From contig JBJXGE010000032.1 in assembly GCA_046154185.1 (NCBI GenBank), positions 124,001 to 188,000 on the forward strand: DNA of 64,000 nucleotides. Reading direction: 5' to 3'. Under the pieces are notes generated by a model. That model did no database searches. It saw nothing but the letters and a program-made list of their open reading frames with translations, and was not told the DNA's origin. This stretch comes from JBJXGE01 sp046154185 (GTDB lineage: Bacteria > Planctomycetota > UBA8108 > UBA1146 > JAJFFE01). Shown here piece after piece: positions 1-8,051 of this stretch (the first letter of the stretch is position 1; every line of letters begins with the position of its first letter). Position numbers and translations under genes: made by a program.

Positions 1-194
1 ACGAGCTCACCCGCCAAAGCCGAATCGTCCGCGCTCAGATCATCGAGGCGCGCAATATGTTTCGTTGGCACGATCAGGATGTGCTGCGGTGCTTGCGGAT
101 GGATATCACGAAACGCGAAAAGCCGCGGCTCGCGCCTCACGATCGCTGCGGGAATCTCGCCGCGCTCAATGCGGCAAAGGAGACACGCCGACAT
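1..194 (-). CDS. HIT (histidine triad) family protein, 3' end beyond window
   Basis: Nucleotide-binding hydrolase/transferase of the HIT superfamily, probably a HinT-like cytosolic enzyme acting on nucleoside phosphoramidates or dinucleotides. The visible 64 codons begin MSACLLCRIERGEIPAAIV and continue with FAFRDIHPQAPQHILIVPTK, which is the standard HIT N-terminus (CxxC, then F.D..PQAP.H.L..P..H). The catalytic HxHxH triad would lie beyond the left edge and cannot be checked. The ATG at 194 overlaps the stop of the upstream lipoprotein gene (TGATG), so the two are probably translationally coupled. Confidence 0.88.
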   Translation of the reverse strand, partial: MSACLLCRIERGEIPAAIVRREPRLFAFRDIHPQAPQHILIVPTKHIARLDDLSADDSALAGEL

Positions 195-922
195 CAGCTC
201 TTTTCCCTCGACTTCGCATCTTCGCCGGCATCGACGGCTTCGATGGCCTTGTTTTGATATTCCCTCATCAGGTTTTCGAAGTAGGGTCGATCGCTTTTCG
301 GCACGTCAGGATTCTTGAGAAAGAGCTGAATGGCACGCGCGGCGAGATCCCAGTTCTCGAGCACTTTGTGATTCCGGGCCACATCCAGCCACAAGTGAGC
401 GTATGGTAGTTTTCCTGCACTCGGAATGTAGCGATCGAACTCGAGATTGGAAATCCGCGCGTATTCACGCGCTTGATCGCGTGCTTCGCTGCGCTGCCGC
501 TCGAGCTTTGCGTCCGCCGTGCCACCTTTGTCGACGATCGCTCTGATCCGGCCGGCAATCTGATCCTCCTCCAGAGCGTAAAACGAGGCGATCCGATACA
601 AGCAACGGGCGAGCGCAAGCCGCGGTTTGGCCGAGTCGGGCGCGAGAATCACGGCGCGTCGATAGAGAGCCTCGGCTTTGCGCATCTTCGCTATTACGAC
701 GTTCAGCGGATCCGGTTCCGGCGTGCTCTGACTATTCTTGATTTCATCTTCGATCGCTTCGGCCTCTTTCACATACCTCGTGATGCGAATGGCCTTCTCA
801 TCTGCCGGCAGCTCCGTTTCGGCGACGCAGCCGGTGACGATCCAAAGTGCGGCAAGCATTGCGCCGACCCAAAAACGCCGCGCAATCCGTGACTCCAACT
901 TGCCTAGCTGCAAACTTCTCAT
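194..922 (-). CDS. Putative TPR-like lipoprotein
   Basis: Predicted envelope lipoprotein of unknown function, 242 aa from the chosen ATG. A basic N-region is followed by a hydrophobic stretch and a lipobox ending VTGC, with the modified Cys near residue 32. The rest is charged and helical; AEALYRRAVILAPDSAKPRL and later NWDLAARAIQLFLKNPDVP look like degenerate TPR helices, which suggests a protein-protein scaffold. An upstream ATG at 952 is in frame, but only the ATG at 922 has a GGAG element (11 nt upstream). The gene overlaps the HIT gene by one base. I do not recognise the specific family. Confidence 0.7.
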   Translation of the reverse strand: MRSLQLGKLESRIARRFWVGAMLAALWIVTGCVAETELPADEKAIRITRYVKEAEAIEDEIKNSQSTPEPDPLNVVIAKMRKAEALYRRAVILAPDSAKPRLALARCLYRIASFYALEEDQIAGRIRAIVDKGGTADAKLERQRSEARDQAREYARISNLEFDRYIPSAGKLPYAHLWLDVARNHKVLENWDLAARAIQLFLKNPDVPKSDRPYFENLMREYQNKAIEAVDAGEDAKSREKS

Positions 923-1046
923 CGCTTGAATCACTCCGTCCCAGACTCTCATCGTGCGCGCTATTCGTCACAACTTCGTGGAGCCGCGCCACGCCAAGAT
1001 GACGATGATGACCGCGTTTGTCACCGTTTGTTAACGGCCCAGCGGA

Positions 1047-2645
1047 TTAACGGCTCAACGGATTCTCGTCGGCGAGCACCAACCGCTCCAACAGCTCCGG
1101 GCGATACTCTACTCGATACTCTCGTTCGCGCGCCAACGTCACCAGGCCCGCGGGCGCGCCGCGCGGCTTGCGCACATACTTCGCCTCCGTCCAATGCACG
1201 GTGACCGCCCCAGGACCGCGCCAACCGCTGAAATACGCCGCGATGAATGCTGCATCCTCGATGCTCTCCGGGGCGACTTGCACGCCGCGTGGCACGCGGA
1301 GTATCACGTGCGGTCCAGGTCGATGCGCCCGATGGAAGAATAAGTCGTTGCCATTTGCGACCGTCATCGTCAGTTGATCGTTTGCGCGCGCACTGCGTCC
1401 GCGAAGAACGTCGAGGCCTTGCCGTGTGCGGTAACGCAGCCATTGCGTGGCGGTCGAAGCGGCGGTCGCGCCGCTTGCTCGCGCTCGAGTCGGCGGCGCT
1501 TGTTTCACACGCCGCTTGAGTTCGACACTCTTGAGCGCGCGCTCGGCCGCCGCCGCGGACGCCGAGTCATCGATTCCCGCGCGCAAGCAACTCGCCGCCA
1601 ACTCCAACTTTTCTAGCTCGCTGCGGCATTGCGCTAAACGCGCCGTGACTTGCGCTTCAGCGCGCTTCCCTTTGCGGGCGCGCGCGAACAGTGCCTCGAC
1701 GTTTTCGAGTGGAGTCTTTTCAACGTCGAGCGCGATCGTGATGGTCGGGAGCGACGCATCAAAGTAATCGACGACTTGACACTCGGTCATGCCGCGACGC
1801 AACCGATGTGTCTCGGCTTTCAACAAGTCGCCATGGCGCTGTTCGAGCGGCCACGTGCGAGCCGTGGCAAGATCGAGTTCCAGATGCTCGGCGAGTCGCA
1901 GGCGGCGTTTCTGCTCCTCTTGAATGACGTGGGCGAGTTGGTCGCATCGCGCGCGATCGTCGGCCGCCTGCTCCGCGCTGGCCATGCGCGCCGCCAACGC
2001 GTGATTGAACGCAAAGTCGTCGAGTTCCGATTCCGCCGCCAGCAATACGCGCGGTTCGAATGGCGGCGTTTCCGGCTTCCGACGCGGCGGCGCCTCGGGG
2101 AATCGATAGACTTCGCCGACCGCGGCGTTCCCGGAGCGCCCGGCTAACCAGAGGATCACGCGCGTCGTCGTGTCAAAAAGTACGAGCCGACCCCGCGCTC
2201 CGAAGAGTTCGAGGACGAGCGTGCGCGCCAGCACGGCGTTATCGCGCACCACGCGCAACGCAATTCGCACGACGCGGTCGTGGCCGAGTTGCTCGAGACT
2301 CTCGATGGCACCCTGGTTGATGAGCGCCCGCAACTCCGCGACGTCGGGCGACAACACCTCGTTGTCCGCGGCGCTCGGCGCGACGAGATGAAAACGACTA
2401 AAGCCGACGCGCGTGCTCAGGAACAGCTCGCGACGTTCCCCCTGCGCCCGCAAGCGCAACACATAGGCGTCGTCACCTCGTCGAAACACTTTCTCGATGC
2501 GCGCGCCGGTGAGCGCCGGCGCGAGTTCGCGCACGAGCAACGCCACTTCTTCAGGCCGCAGGCCGCGCGGCGCCGGCAAAGGATGATCGCCGCCGTCGTC
2601 CGAGTTCACGATGGGTGCGGCGTCACTCAGCCGCGTGCCAAACAT
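1047..2645 (-). CDS. rqcH: NFACT/RqcH (fibronectin-binding A-like) family protein
   Basis: Ribosome-associated quality-control factor family: RqcH binds obstructed 50S subunits and recruits tRNA-Ala to add C-terminal alanine tails to stalled nascent chains. The N-terminal NFACT-N domain opens with LPAPRGLRPEEVALLVREL and an ARIEKVFRRGDDAYVLRL segment; a coiled-coil middle follows; the NFACT-R domain at the C-terminus shows GLDVLRGRSARANDQLT, FHRAHRPGPHVILRVP and KYVRKPRGAPAGLVTL, which match the family. The reading frame stays open upstream to 2801, but that extension lies over ndk. The ATG at 2645 overlaps ndk by 23 bp; a GTG at 2609 is an alternative. About 532 aa, close to the usual length. 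Confidence 0.85.
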   Translation of the reverse strand: MFGTRLSDAAPIVNSDDGGDHPLPAPRGLRPEEVALLVRELAPALTGARIEKVFRRGDDAYVLRLRAQGERRELFLSTRVGFSRFHLVAPSAADNEVLSPDVAELRALINQGAIESLEQLGHDRVVRIALRVVRDNAVLARTLVLELFGARGRLVLFDTTTRVILWLAGRSGNAAVGEVYRFPEAPPRRKPETPPFEPRVLLAAESELDDFAFNHALAARMASAEQAADDRARCDQLAHVIQEEQKRRLRLAEHLELDLATARTWPLEQRHGDLLKAETHRLRRGMTECQVVDYFDASLPTITIALDVEKTPLENVEALFARARKGKRAEAQVTARLAQCRSELEKLELAASCLRAGIDDSASAAAAERALKSVELKRRVKQAPPTRARASGATAASTATQWLRYRTRQGLDVLRGRSARANDQLTMTVANGNDLFFHRAHRPGPHVILRVPRGVQVAPESIEDAAFIAAYFSGWRGPGAVTVHWTEAKYVRKPRGAPAGLVTLAREREYRVEYRPELLERLVLADENPLSR

Positions 2646-3075
2646 CGTCGGCGAGTTTGTAGGTGTGAATCTCCGCCGGAGTGAAAAACAGCTCAACTTC
2701 GCGCCGCGCCGTGTCAGCACTATCAGAACCGTGCACGAGATTGAACTGATTCGAAATGCCGAAGTCGCCACGAATCGTGCCGGGCTCGGCGTCATAGCCA
2801 AAGGTTTTGCCCATGAGTTTTCGACACACGTCGACCGCCTTGTGGCCTTCCAGCACCATCGCGACGACCGGTTCCGACGTCATGAACTGAATCAGCGACT
2901 TGTAGAAGCCCTTGCCCTTGTGCGGCGCGTAGTGTCGCTCGGCGAGCTCGGTTGAGATCTTCATGAGTTTCAGCGCGGCCACGCGCAGACCCTTGCGCTC
3001 GAACCGCGAGGTGATTTCGCCAACGAGCCGCCGCTGCACGGCATCCGGCTTCAAGATGATCAGAGTCCGCTCCAC
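2623..3075 (-). CDS. ndk: Nucleoside diphosphate kinase
   Basis: Transfers the gamma phosphate from ATP to NDPs through a phosphohistidine and maintains NTP/dNTP pools in the cytosol. The 150-aa protein starts MERTLIILKPDAVQRRLVGE and has the active-site signature NLVHGSDSADTARREVELFF with the catalytic His. Length is typical. A slightly unusual stretch, GKTFGYDAEPGTIRGDFGIS, replaces the common G.T...A..GTIRGD form but keeps the key residues. It is followed directly by the overlapping RqcH gene, and it is divergent from the sigma54 activator to its right. Confidence 0.97.
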   Translation of the reverse strand: MERTLIILKPDAVQRRLVGEITSRFERKGLRVAALKLMKISTELAERHYAPHKGKGFYKSLIQFMTSEPVVAMVLEGHKAVDVCRKLMGKTFGYDAEPGTIRGDFGISNQFNLVHGSDSADTARREVELFFTPAEIHTYKLADDVWHAAE

Positions 3076-3313
3076 GTTTCGTTCCTTTCGCGATCGACCG
3101 CTCGAACCTCGCCGGCTGGCGGGCGATCCAGGATGTTAGACTTTCTCGTCGTTATCCGCCCCGGCACCAACTCGGACCAGGGCGCAATGCGCACCGATTG
3201 TGCAGTATGCCCGGCGGATTTCCAGCCGATCCGTCGCCGGGCTCGTCCATGAAGTTCCGAAAGGGTCGGTCGCCGGTCTGACTCGACGGGTCGGATCGAT
3301 CGCAAATGCTTCT

Positions 3314-5023
3314 ATGGCCACGCAAGTACTCGAGGCGATGCAAACACCTCTCACAGTCTCACCGCTCGCACTCGTGAAGCGTTTCGCGGCCCTGCTCCCG
3401 GGCCGCGCGGACGCCGGCGTCGCGGGCGTGGAGGCGATGCTCGCGTTAGCCGCACACCTCGGCACCAGCGCCGACCCGCCGGAAGCCCGCAAACAACTGC
3501 TGGAAGCCGCGCTCCACCTACTCGCCGGCGAACGCGCCTTTCTGCTGCGACTGCCGACGAACCTCGAGCTGGGCGAAGTGCTAGCGAGCTGCTCGTTCGA
3601 CGGCGAAGTGGTGTTGCATCCCGGCGAGAAGATCATTTGGCCGTTGGTGGTAACGAGTCGCGAGCGCCAAGAGTGCTTCTTCACGTCGGTGCTCGAGAGC
3701 GAACCGATTTTCGGCGCCCTTGAGCGCGCCCGCCAACCGCGCACGCGCAGCGTCCTGATCGTGCCGTTGAATGATCAAAACCTGCTCTTCTACTGCGACC
3801 ACCGCTTTCAGACCTTGACCTTCGCGGACCAATTGTGGCTGCAGCTCGGCTGGTTACTGACGTTGTTGGTCCAGCGCGAGCGCTCGCAAAGTGCGAGGCT
3901 GGAATTCGAGCGGCTGAACGCGGAGTTCGCCGCGGTGCACGATGAGCAACGAGTGCGCGGCTCGTCCACTCTCGCCACTCTCTCCGGCCATCCTGACAAG
4001 CCAAAATCGACGGACGACTCGGAGATCATCGGCAAGCAGGCGGACATGCTCGATATCGTCGCGCTCATTCGCAAAGTCGCGCCCAGTCAGGCGCCCGTCC
4101 ACATCAGCGGCGAGAGCGGAACGGGCAAGGAACTCGTGGCGCGCGCAATCCACCGGCAGAGTCGTTGCGCGCACGGCGCCTTCGTGTCCGAAAACTGCGC
4201 GGCGCTGAGTGAGAATCTGCTGGAGGCGGAACTCTTCGGCGTCGTGAAAGGCGCCTATACCGGCGCCGTCGAGGATCGCCCGGGACTATTCGAACTCGCG
4301 AGCGGCGGGACGCTCTTTCTTGACGAGATCGGCGACACGAGCCCGGGCCTCCAGAAGAAGCTGCTGCGCGTGTTGCAAGAGGGCGTGATTCGCCGCGTCG
4401 GCGGGCAGGACCTCATCGCTGTCGATGTGCGCATCATCTCGGCGACCCATCGAAACCTCGTCGCCGAAGTCGAGGCCGGCCGCTTTCGCGAGGACCTCTT
4501 CTATCGACTCAACGTGATCAGCATCCAAGTGCCGCCGCTGCGCGAACGACGCGAAGACATCCCGCTCCTCGTCGAGCACTTCCTCGATCAGCTCGCGCTG
4601 AAGGATGGACATCGCAAGCAAGCCACGACCAAACTCTTGTCGGCGCTCATGGCGTATCACTGGCCCGGCAATATCCGCGAGCTGCAAAACGAGCTGCGGC
4701 GCGCGAGCGCGGTCGGCGGCGATTTCTTGCTGCCCCAAGACTTATCGCCGCGCATCACCGGCGTGCAACCGACGGTGCTCGTGCCACAGACCGCACTCGA
4801 TAGCGTGATCGCCGCCGGCTCGTTGAAGGAAGCAAGCGAGCAGTGGGAAAAATCGATCCTCGCGGCGACGCTCAAGCGCTTCAACGGCAACAAAGCGCGC
4901 ATCTGCGCGGCGCTGAAAATCCCGAAGACGACGCTGTACGCCCGACTGCGGCGCTACGGCTTGGATCTCGAAGAACAAACCGAGCCCTCGTCCCCGCAAG
5001 AACCGAAAGCCGCCTCGCCATGA
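3314..5023 (+). CDS. Sigma54-dependent transcriptional activator with N-terminal GAF-like sensor
   Basis: Bacterial enhancer-binding protein that uses ATP hydrolysis to open sigma54 promoters, 569 aa. The N-terminal ~200 residues look like a GAF-type sensor preceded by helices; there is no receiver domain. The central AAA+ domain has Walker A GESGTGKE at residues 266-273, the sigma54-contacting loop GAYTGA at 313-318 (F to Y variant of GAFTGA), Walker B GTLFLDEIGD and an R-finger region FREDLFYRLNVI. The C-terminus carries a Fis-type helix-turn-helix, NKARICAALKIPKTTLYARL. The frame is open upstream to 3200 but without coding character; ATG 3314 precedes the conserved helices. It lies upstream of the O-acetylation pair, whose promoter it may control (inference). 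Confidence 0.9.
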   Translation: MATQVLEAMQTPLTVSPLALVKRFAALLPGRADAGVAGVEAMLALAAHLGTSADPPEARKQLLEAALHLLAGERAFLLRLPTNLELGEVLASCSFDGEVVLHPGEKIIWPLVVTSRERQECFFTSVLESEPIFGALERARQPRTRSVLIVPLNDQNLLFYCDHRFQTLTFADQLWLQLGWLLTLLVQRERSQSARLEFERLNAEFAAVHDEQRVRGSSTLATLSGHPDKPKSTDDSEIIGKQADMLDIVALIRKVAPSQAPVHISGESGTGKELVARAIHRQSRCAHGAFVSENCAALSENLLEAELFGVVKGAYTGAVEDRPGLFELASGGTLFLDEIGDTSPGLQKKLLRVLQEGVIRRVGGQDLIAVDVRIISATHRNLVAEVEAGRFREDLFYRLNVISIQVPPLRERREDIPLLVEHFLDQLALKDGHRKQATTKLLSALMAYHWPGNIRELQNELRRASAVGGDFLLPQDLSPRITGVQPTVLVPQTALDSVIAAGSLKEASEQWEKSILAATLKRFNGNKARICAALKIPKTTLYARLRRYGLDLEEQTEPSSPQEPKAASP

Positions 5024-5320
5024 AACAACACTCACGCGCACAAGAGTCACTGACTCCTTGGCGGCAGCGGCCGCGCCCGCGGCGCCTCGCCGCGGCTGTC
5101 GATCCCGCGGTGAGCCGCAGCCGATCCCGTCTTCGGCCTGCGTGGACGCCGCGCATCGCGGCTCCGCTGCGCTAGCCGAGTCCCGCTCACCCGCAGAACC
5201 TGGCCCCGCGATCGGCGGCTTCGGGGCGCGCCGAATCCGTCCGATATATATCGCAGGCGTGGGCGCGAATCGTGATGGAATCGGAGCGTGACCCGCGCGA
5301 ACTCGCGGAGCCGACGCCCG
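5024..5320. other. Intergenic stretch without a convincing gene
   Basis: About 300 bp between the sigma54 activator and the MBOAT gene. It is very GC-rich. An Arg-rich 51-codon frame starting at the ATG that overlaps the activator stop (5020-5175) has no family-like features, so I did not call it. No terminator with a T-tract and no clear -24/-12 sigma54 promoter was recognised by eye. Confidence 0.5.
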
Positions 5321-6763
5321 GTGCTATTCAACTCTGTTCAATACATGCTGTTCTTGCCGATGGTCGTTGCGCTTTACTATGCGCTGCCACCGGCGCGCCG
5401 CTGGCCCCTACTATTGGGCGCGAGCTACTACTTCTACATGTGTTGGCGTCCGGAGTACGCGCTGCTCCTCTTGCTTTCGACCGCCGTCGATTATTGGTCC
5501 GCGATCCAAATGGCCGCGCGTACGACGCGACGCGCACGACGGCCGTTTCTCTACCTCAGTCTCGCCGGCAATCTCGGCCTGCTCTTCGCTTTCAAGTACT
5601 TCAATTTCTTCACGAGCAGCATCGAACGCGCGGGCCGCGAACTTGGGATCCTCATCGACTTACCGCATCTAAACATCTTGTTGCCGGTCGGAATCTCGTT
5701 CTACACGTTTCAGACTCTGTCCTACGCGATCGATGTTTATCGCGGCGAGACGCGTCCAGAGCGGCATTTTGGCTACTTCGCGCTCTTCGTCTCGTACTTT
5801 CCACAACTCGTCGCAGGTCCCATCGAACGCTTCGACCATCTCAATCCGCAGCTCCGGCAACCGGTGCGGTTCGACAGCGCCAACGTCCGCGCCGGCCTGC
5901 AGATCATGCTGTGGGGATTCTTCAAGAAAATCGTCATCGCTGACCGACTTGCGATCTACGTCAACCAAGTTTATGGCGCACCGGGCGATTACGCGGGCTT
6001 GCCACTTTGGCTCGCGACTTACGCCTTCGCCGTGCAGATCTACTGCGATTTCTCAGGCTACTCGGATATCGCCGTCGGCACGGCTCGCATCCTCGGTCAC
6101 AAGTTGATGGTGAATTTTCGCACGCCTTACTTCGCCCGCTCGATTCAAGAATTCTGGCAGCGGTGGCATGTTTCGCTTTCGCAGTGGTTTCGCGACTACG
6201 TCTACATTCCGCTCGGCGGCAATCGCGGTGGTCCGGCGCGCTGGTACGCGAACCTCTGCATCGTTTTCCTCCTCAGTGGACTTTGGCACGGCGCGAATTG
6301 GACCTTCGCGATTTGGGGCGCATTGCACGGCAGTTATCTGGTGCTGAGTTTGGCCACGAGAAAATGGCGCAGCGCTGCCGCCGCGCGCATGCAATTCGAT
6401 CGTTGCCCGCGCTTGACGGCGTTTGGCAGTTGGTTCGTGACCCTCCAGCTCGTCATTTTCGCGTGGATCTTTTTTCGCGCCCAAAGCACCGCCGACGCGT
6501 GGCACATCATCACGCACTTGTTGGCGCCGGCTCAGTCGCCGTCCTGGCCGCCCGGTTTCTTCACGTCGGCGGATGCCGCTTTGGCGATCACGAGTCTCGC
6601 GCTTTTGTTCGGCGCCGAGGCGGCGGCGGGCGACGCTCCGCTCGCAAAACTCGGCGCGACGCGTTGGCGAGTCGTTGCTGCACCAGCCTATGGGCTGCTG
6701 ATGGTCTTCGTGCTCCTCGCCGGAACGTTCGGGTCGCAGGACTTCCTCTACTTTCAGTTTTGA
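5321..6763 (+). CDS. MBOAT family membrane O-acyltransferase (AlgI-like)
   Basis: Polytopic inner-membrane acyltransferase that passes acetyl groups across the membrane for O-acetylation of an exopolysaccharide or cell-wall polymer. About 480 aa with many hydrophobic segments. The N-terminus VLFNSVQYMLFLPMVVALYY matches the AlgI start (MLFNS..F..FLP), so the GTG at 5321 is preferred; GGAG at 5307-5310 supports it. A further in-frame GTG lies at 5288. Family motifs include QLVAGPIERF, CDFSGYSDIAVG, FWQRWHVSLSQWFRDYVYIP and SGLWHGANWTF, whose His (residue 323) is the conserved catalytic histidine. It is followed 18 bp later by an AlgJ/AlgX-like gene, its usual partner. Confidence 0.93.
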   Translation: MLFNSVQYMLFLPMVVALYYALPPARRWPLLLGASYYFYMCWRPEYALLLLLSTAVDYWSAIQMAARTTRRARRPFLYLSLAGNLGLLFAFKYFNFFTSSIERAGRELGILIDLPHLNILLPVGISFYTFQTLSYAIDVYRGETRPERHFGYFALFVSYFPQLVAGPIERFDHLNPQLRQPVRFDSANVRAGLQIMLWGFFKKIVIADRLAIYVNQVYGAPGDYAGLPLWLATYAFAVQIYCDFSGYSDIAVGTARILGHKLMVNFRTPYFARSIQEFWQRWHVSLSQWFRDYVYIPLGGNRGGPARWYANLCIVFLLSGLWHGANWTFAIWGALHGSYLVLSLATRKWRSAAAARMQFDRCPRLTAFGSWFVTLQLVIFAWIFFRAQSTADAWHIITHLLAPAQSPSWPPGFFTSADAALAITSLALLFGAEAAAGDAPLAKLGATRWRVVAAPAYGLLMVFVLLAGTFGSQDFLYFQF

Positions 6764-6781
6764 AAACGCCGGAGTCACAGT

Positions 6782-7903
6782 ATGGACCGCACAATGACCG
6801 CGAGTGATCGGCGGTGGCTCAGCGCGATCTACACGCTCGGCGCGCTGTCGGCCGTGATCTTCGCGCTCCTCAAGTCGTCGGCCTTCATGAGGTCGCTCCG
6901 TGACGACGCGCATGTCTTCGGCGATCTCTATGACTTCGCGCGCATCGAGCAATTTCGGACGCCGCTCCCGGCTTGGGTACCACCGGTCGCGGAATTGCGC
7001 GCGGCGGATGCCGCTAGCGCCGATCTCATCGCCGTGGGTGATAGTTTTCTGCGTACGGCGCACGGCGCGGAGGCCATCGTCGATCAGATCGCGCGCGAGC
7101 TCGGCTGTCGCGTGTACTCGGTTCCGCTCGCCGGCGATCCAGCGCACGTATTGCGCGGATCGGCCGTACCGGATCGCCGACGAGTTTTGTTGCTCGAAAG
7201 CGCGGAGCATCAAGTGCTGCCGCGGTTCGCGAAAAAGTGGCAGCGCCATGTCCCGCGTACCGGCGGGCAAGCGCCTTGGCTCGCAATCGGGCTGGATCTT
7301 CGTCGTCGCTGGTTCATCGCGAGCGAGCGCAATTGCCAATATTTCGTGCGGAACTGGCCGCTCACCCGAACACTCTACGACGCCTGGTCCGAACTTCGTT
7401 TCGCGTGGTTGCGTGAAATCTCGAACAAGACTCCGGCGTACTCCGTCGCACCCGAGCCGATGCTGTTTTATGAGCAGGAGCTGTGCGGTCCAACCGCATC
7501 GGCGATTCGCGGTTTCTATCAGCCGAGATCTGATTCCGACATCGCTGCGGTGGTGGAAAATCTCGTTGCGCTCGCGAAGGAACTCCGTGAAGAACACCAA
7601 GTCGAGTTGGTCTTCATGCCGGTGCCGAGCAAGTACAGCGTCTATTACGAACGCGTGGATGCCGACGCGACGTACGATGATTTTCTGCCGCGACTTTGTC
7701 AGGAACTGAAGCGACGCGGGGTCGCCACGATCGATTTGTATCGCGAGTTTCGGCGTGAGACCGAGGCCGTGTATTGGCCATCCGACACCCACTGGAATCC
7801 GCGTGGCGCGGCCATCGCCTGCGCGCGCTTCGTCGACGAGGTCCATGCGCGCGGCTGGCTGCTGCGCTCGCAACCGGCGCCCCCAGCCCGCGCCGGCCTA
7901 TAA
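6782..7903 (+). CDS. AlgJ/AlgX-like SGNH-hydrolase family O-acetyltransferase partner
   Basis: Membrane-anchored extracytoplasmic protein that probably accepts acetyl groups from the MBOAT protein and moves them to a polysaccharide. The 373-aa sequence has one N-terminal signal-anchor (RRWLSAIYTLGALSAVIFAL), then an SGNH-like fold with VAVGDSFLRT (GDSF at residues 86-89, catalytic Ser 88) and DTHWNPRGAAIA (Asp335 and His337), the characteristic pair of the AlgJ/AlgX/DHHW group. A second in-frame ATG lies four codons downstream. It forms an operon with the MBOAT gene. The polymer is unknown; no alginate biosynthesis genes are in view. Confidence 0.87.
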   Translation: MDRTMTASDRRWLSAIYTLGALSAVIFALLKSSAFMRSLRDDAHVFGDLYDFARIEQFRTPLPAWVPPVAELRAADAASADLIAVGDSFLRTAHGAEAIVDQIARELGCRVYSVPLAGDPAHVLRGSAVPDRRRVLLLESAEHQVLPRFAKKWQRHVPRTGGQAPWLAIGLDLRRRWFIASERNCQYFVRNWPLTRTLYDAWSELRFAWLREISNKTPAYSVAPEPMLFYEQELCGPTASAIRGFYQPRSDSDIAAVVENLVALAKELREEHQVELVFMPVPSKYSVYYERVDADATYDDFLPRLCQELKRRGVATIDLYREFRRETEAVYWPSDTHWNPRGAAIACARFVDEVHARGWLLRSQPAPPARAGL

Positions 7904-8051
7904 CCGTGACGGCGAACGCGGCGGCGGGCGAACGCCGTATCTTCCACGTCACACGTGCTCAATAGCTTTCGCGTTGCAGATTTACAACACCATCCGTAAC
8001 ATTTCGATCACACTGAATCGCGCGTCTTCGGAACGCGAAAGCGTGGGGACC

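Noticed and set aside
5020..5175. 51-codon frame overlapping the stop of the sigma54 activator
   Set aside because: Arg/Pro-rich composition typical of GC-rich non-coding frames, with no recognisable motif.
6053..7873. Long minus-strand frame opposite the MBOAT/AlgJ genes
   Set aside because: Arg/Glu/Asp-rich shadow of real genes; no family motif, and opposite to two well-supported genes.
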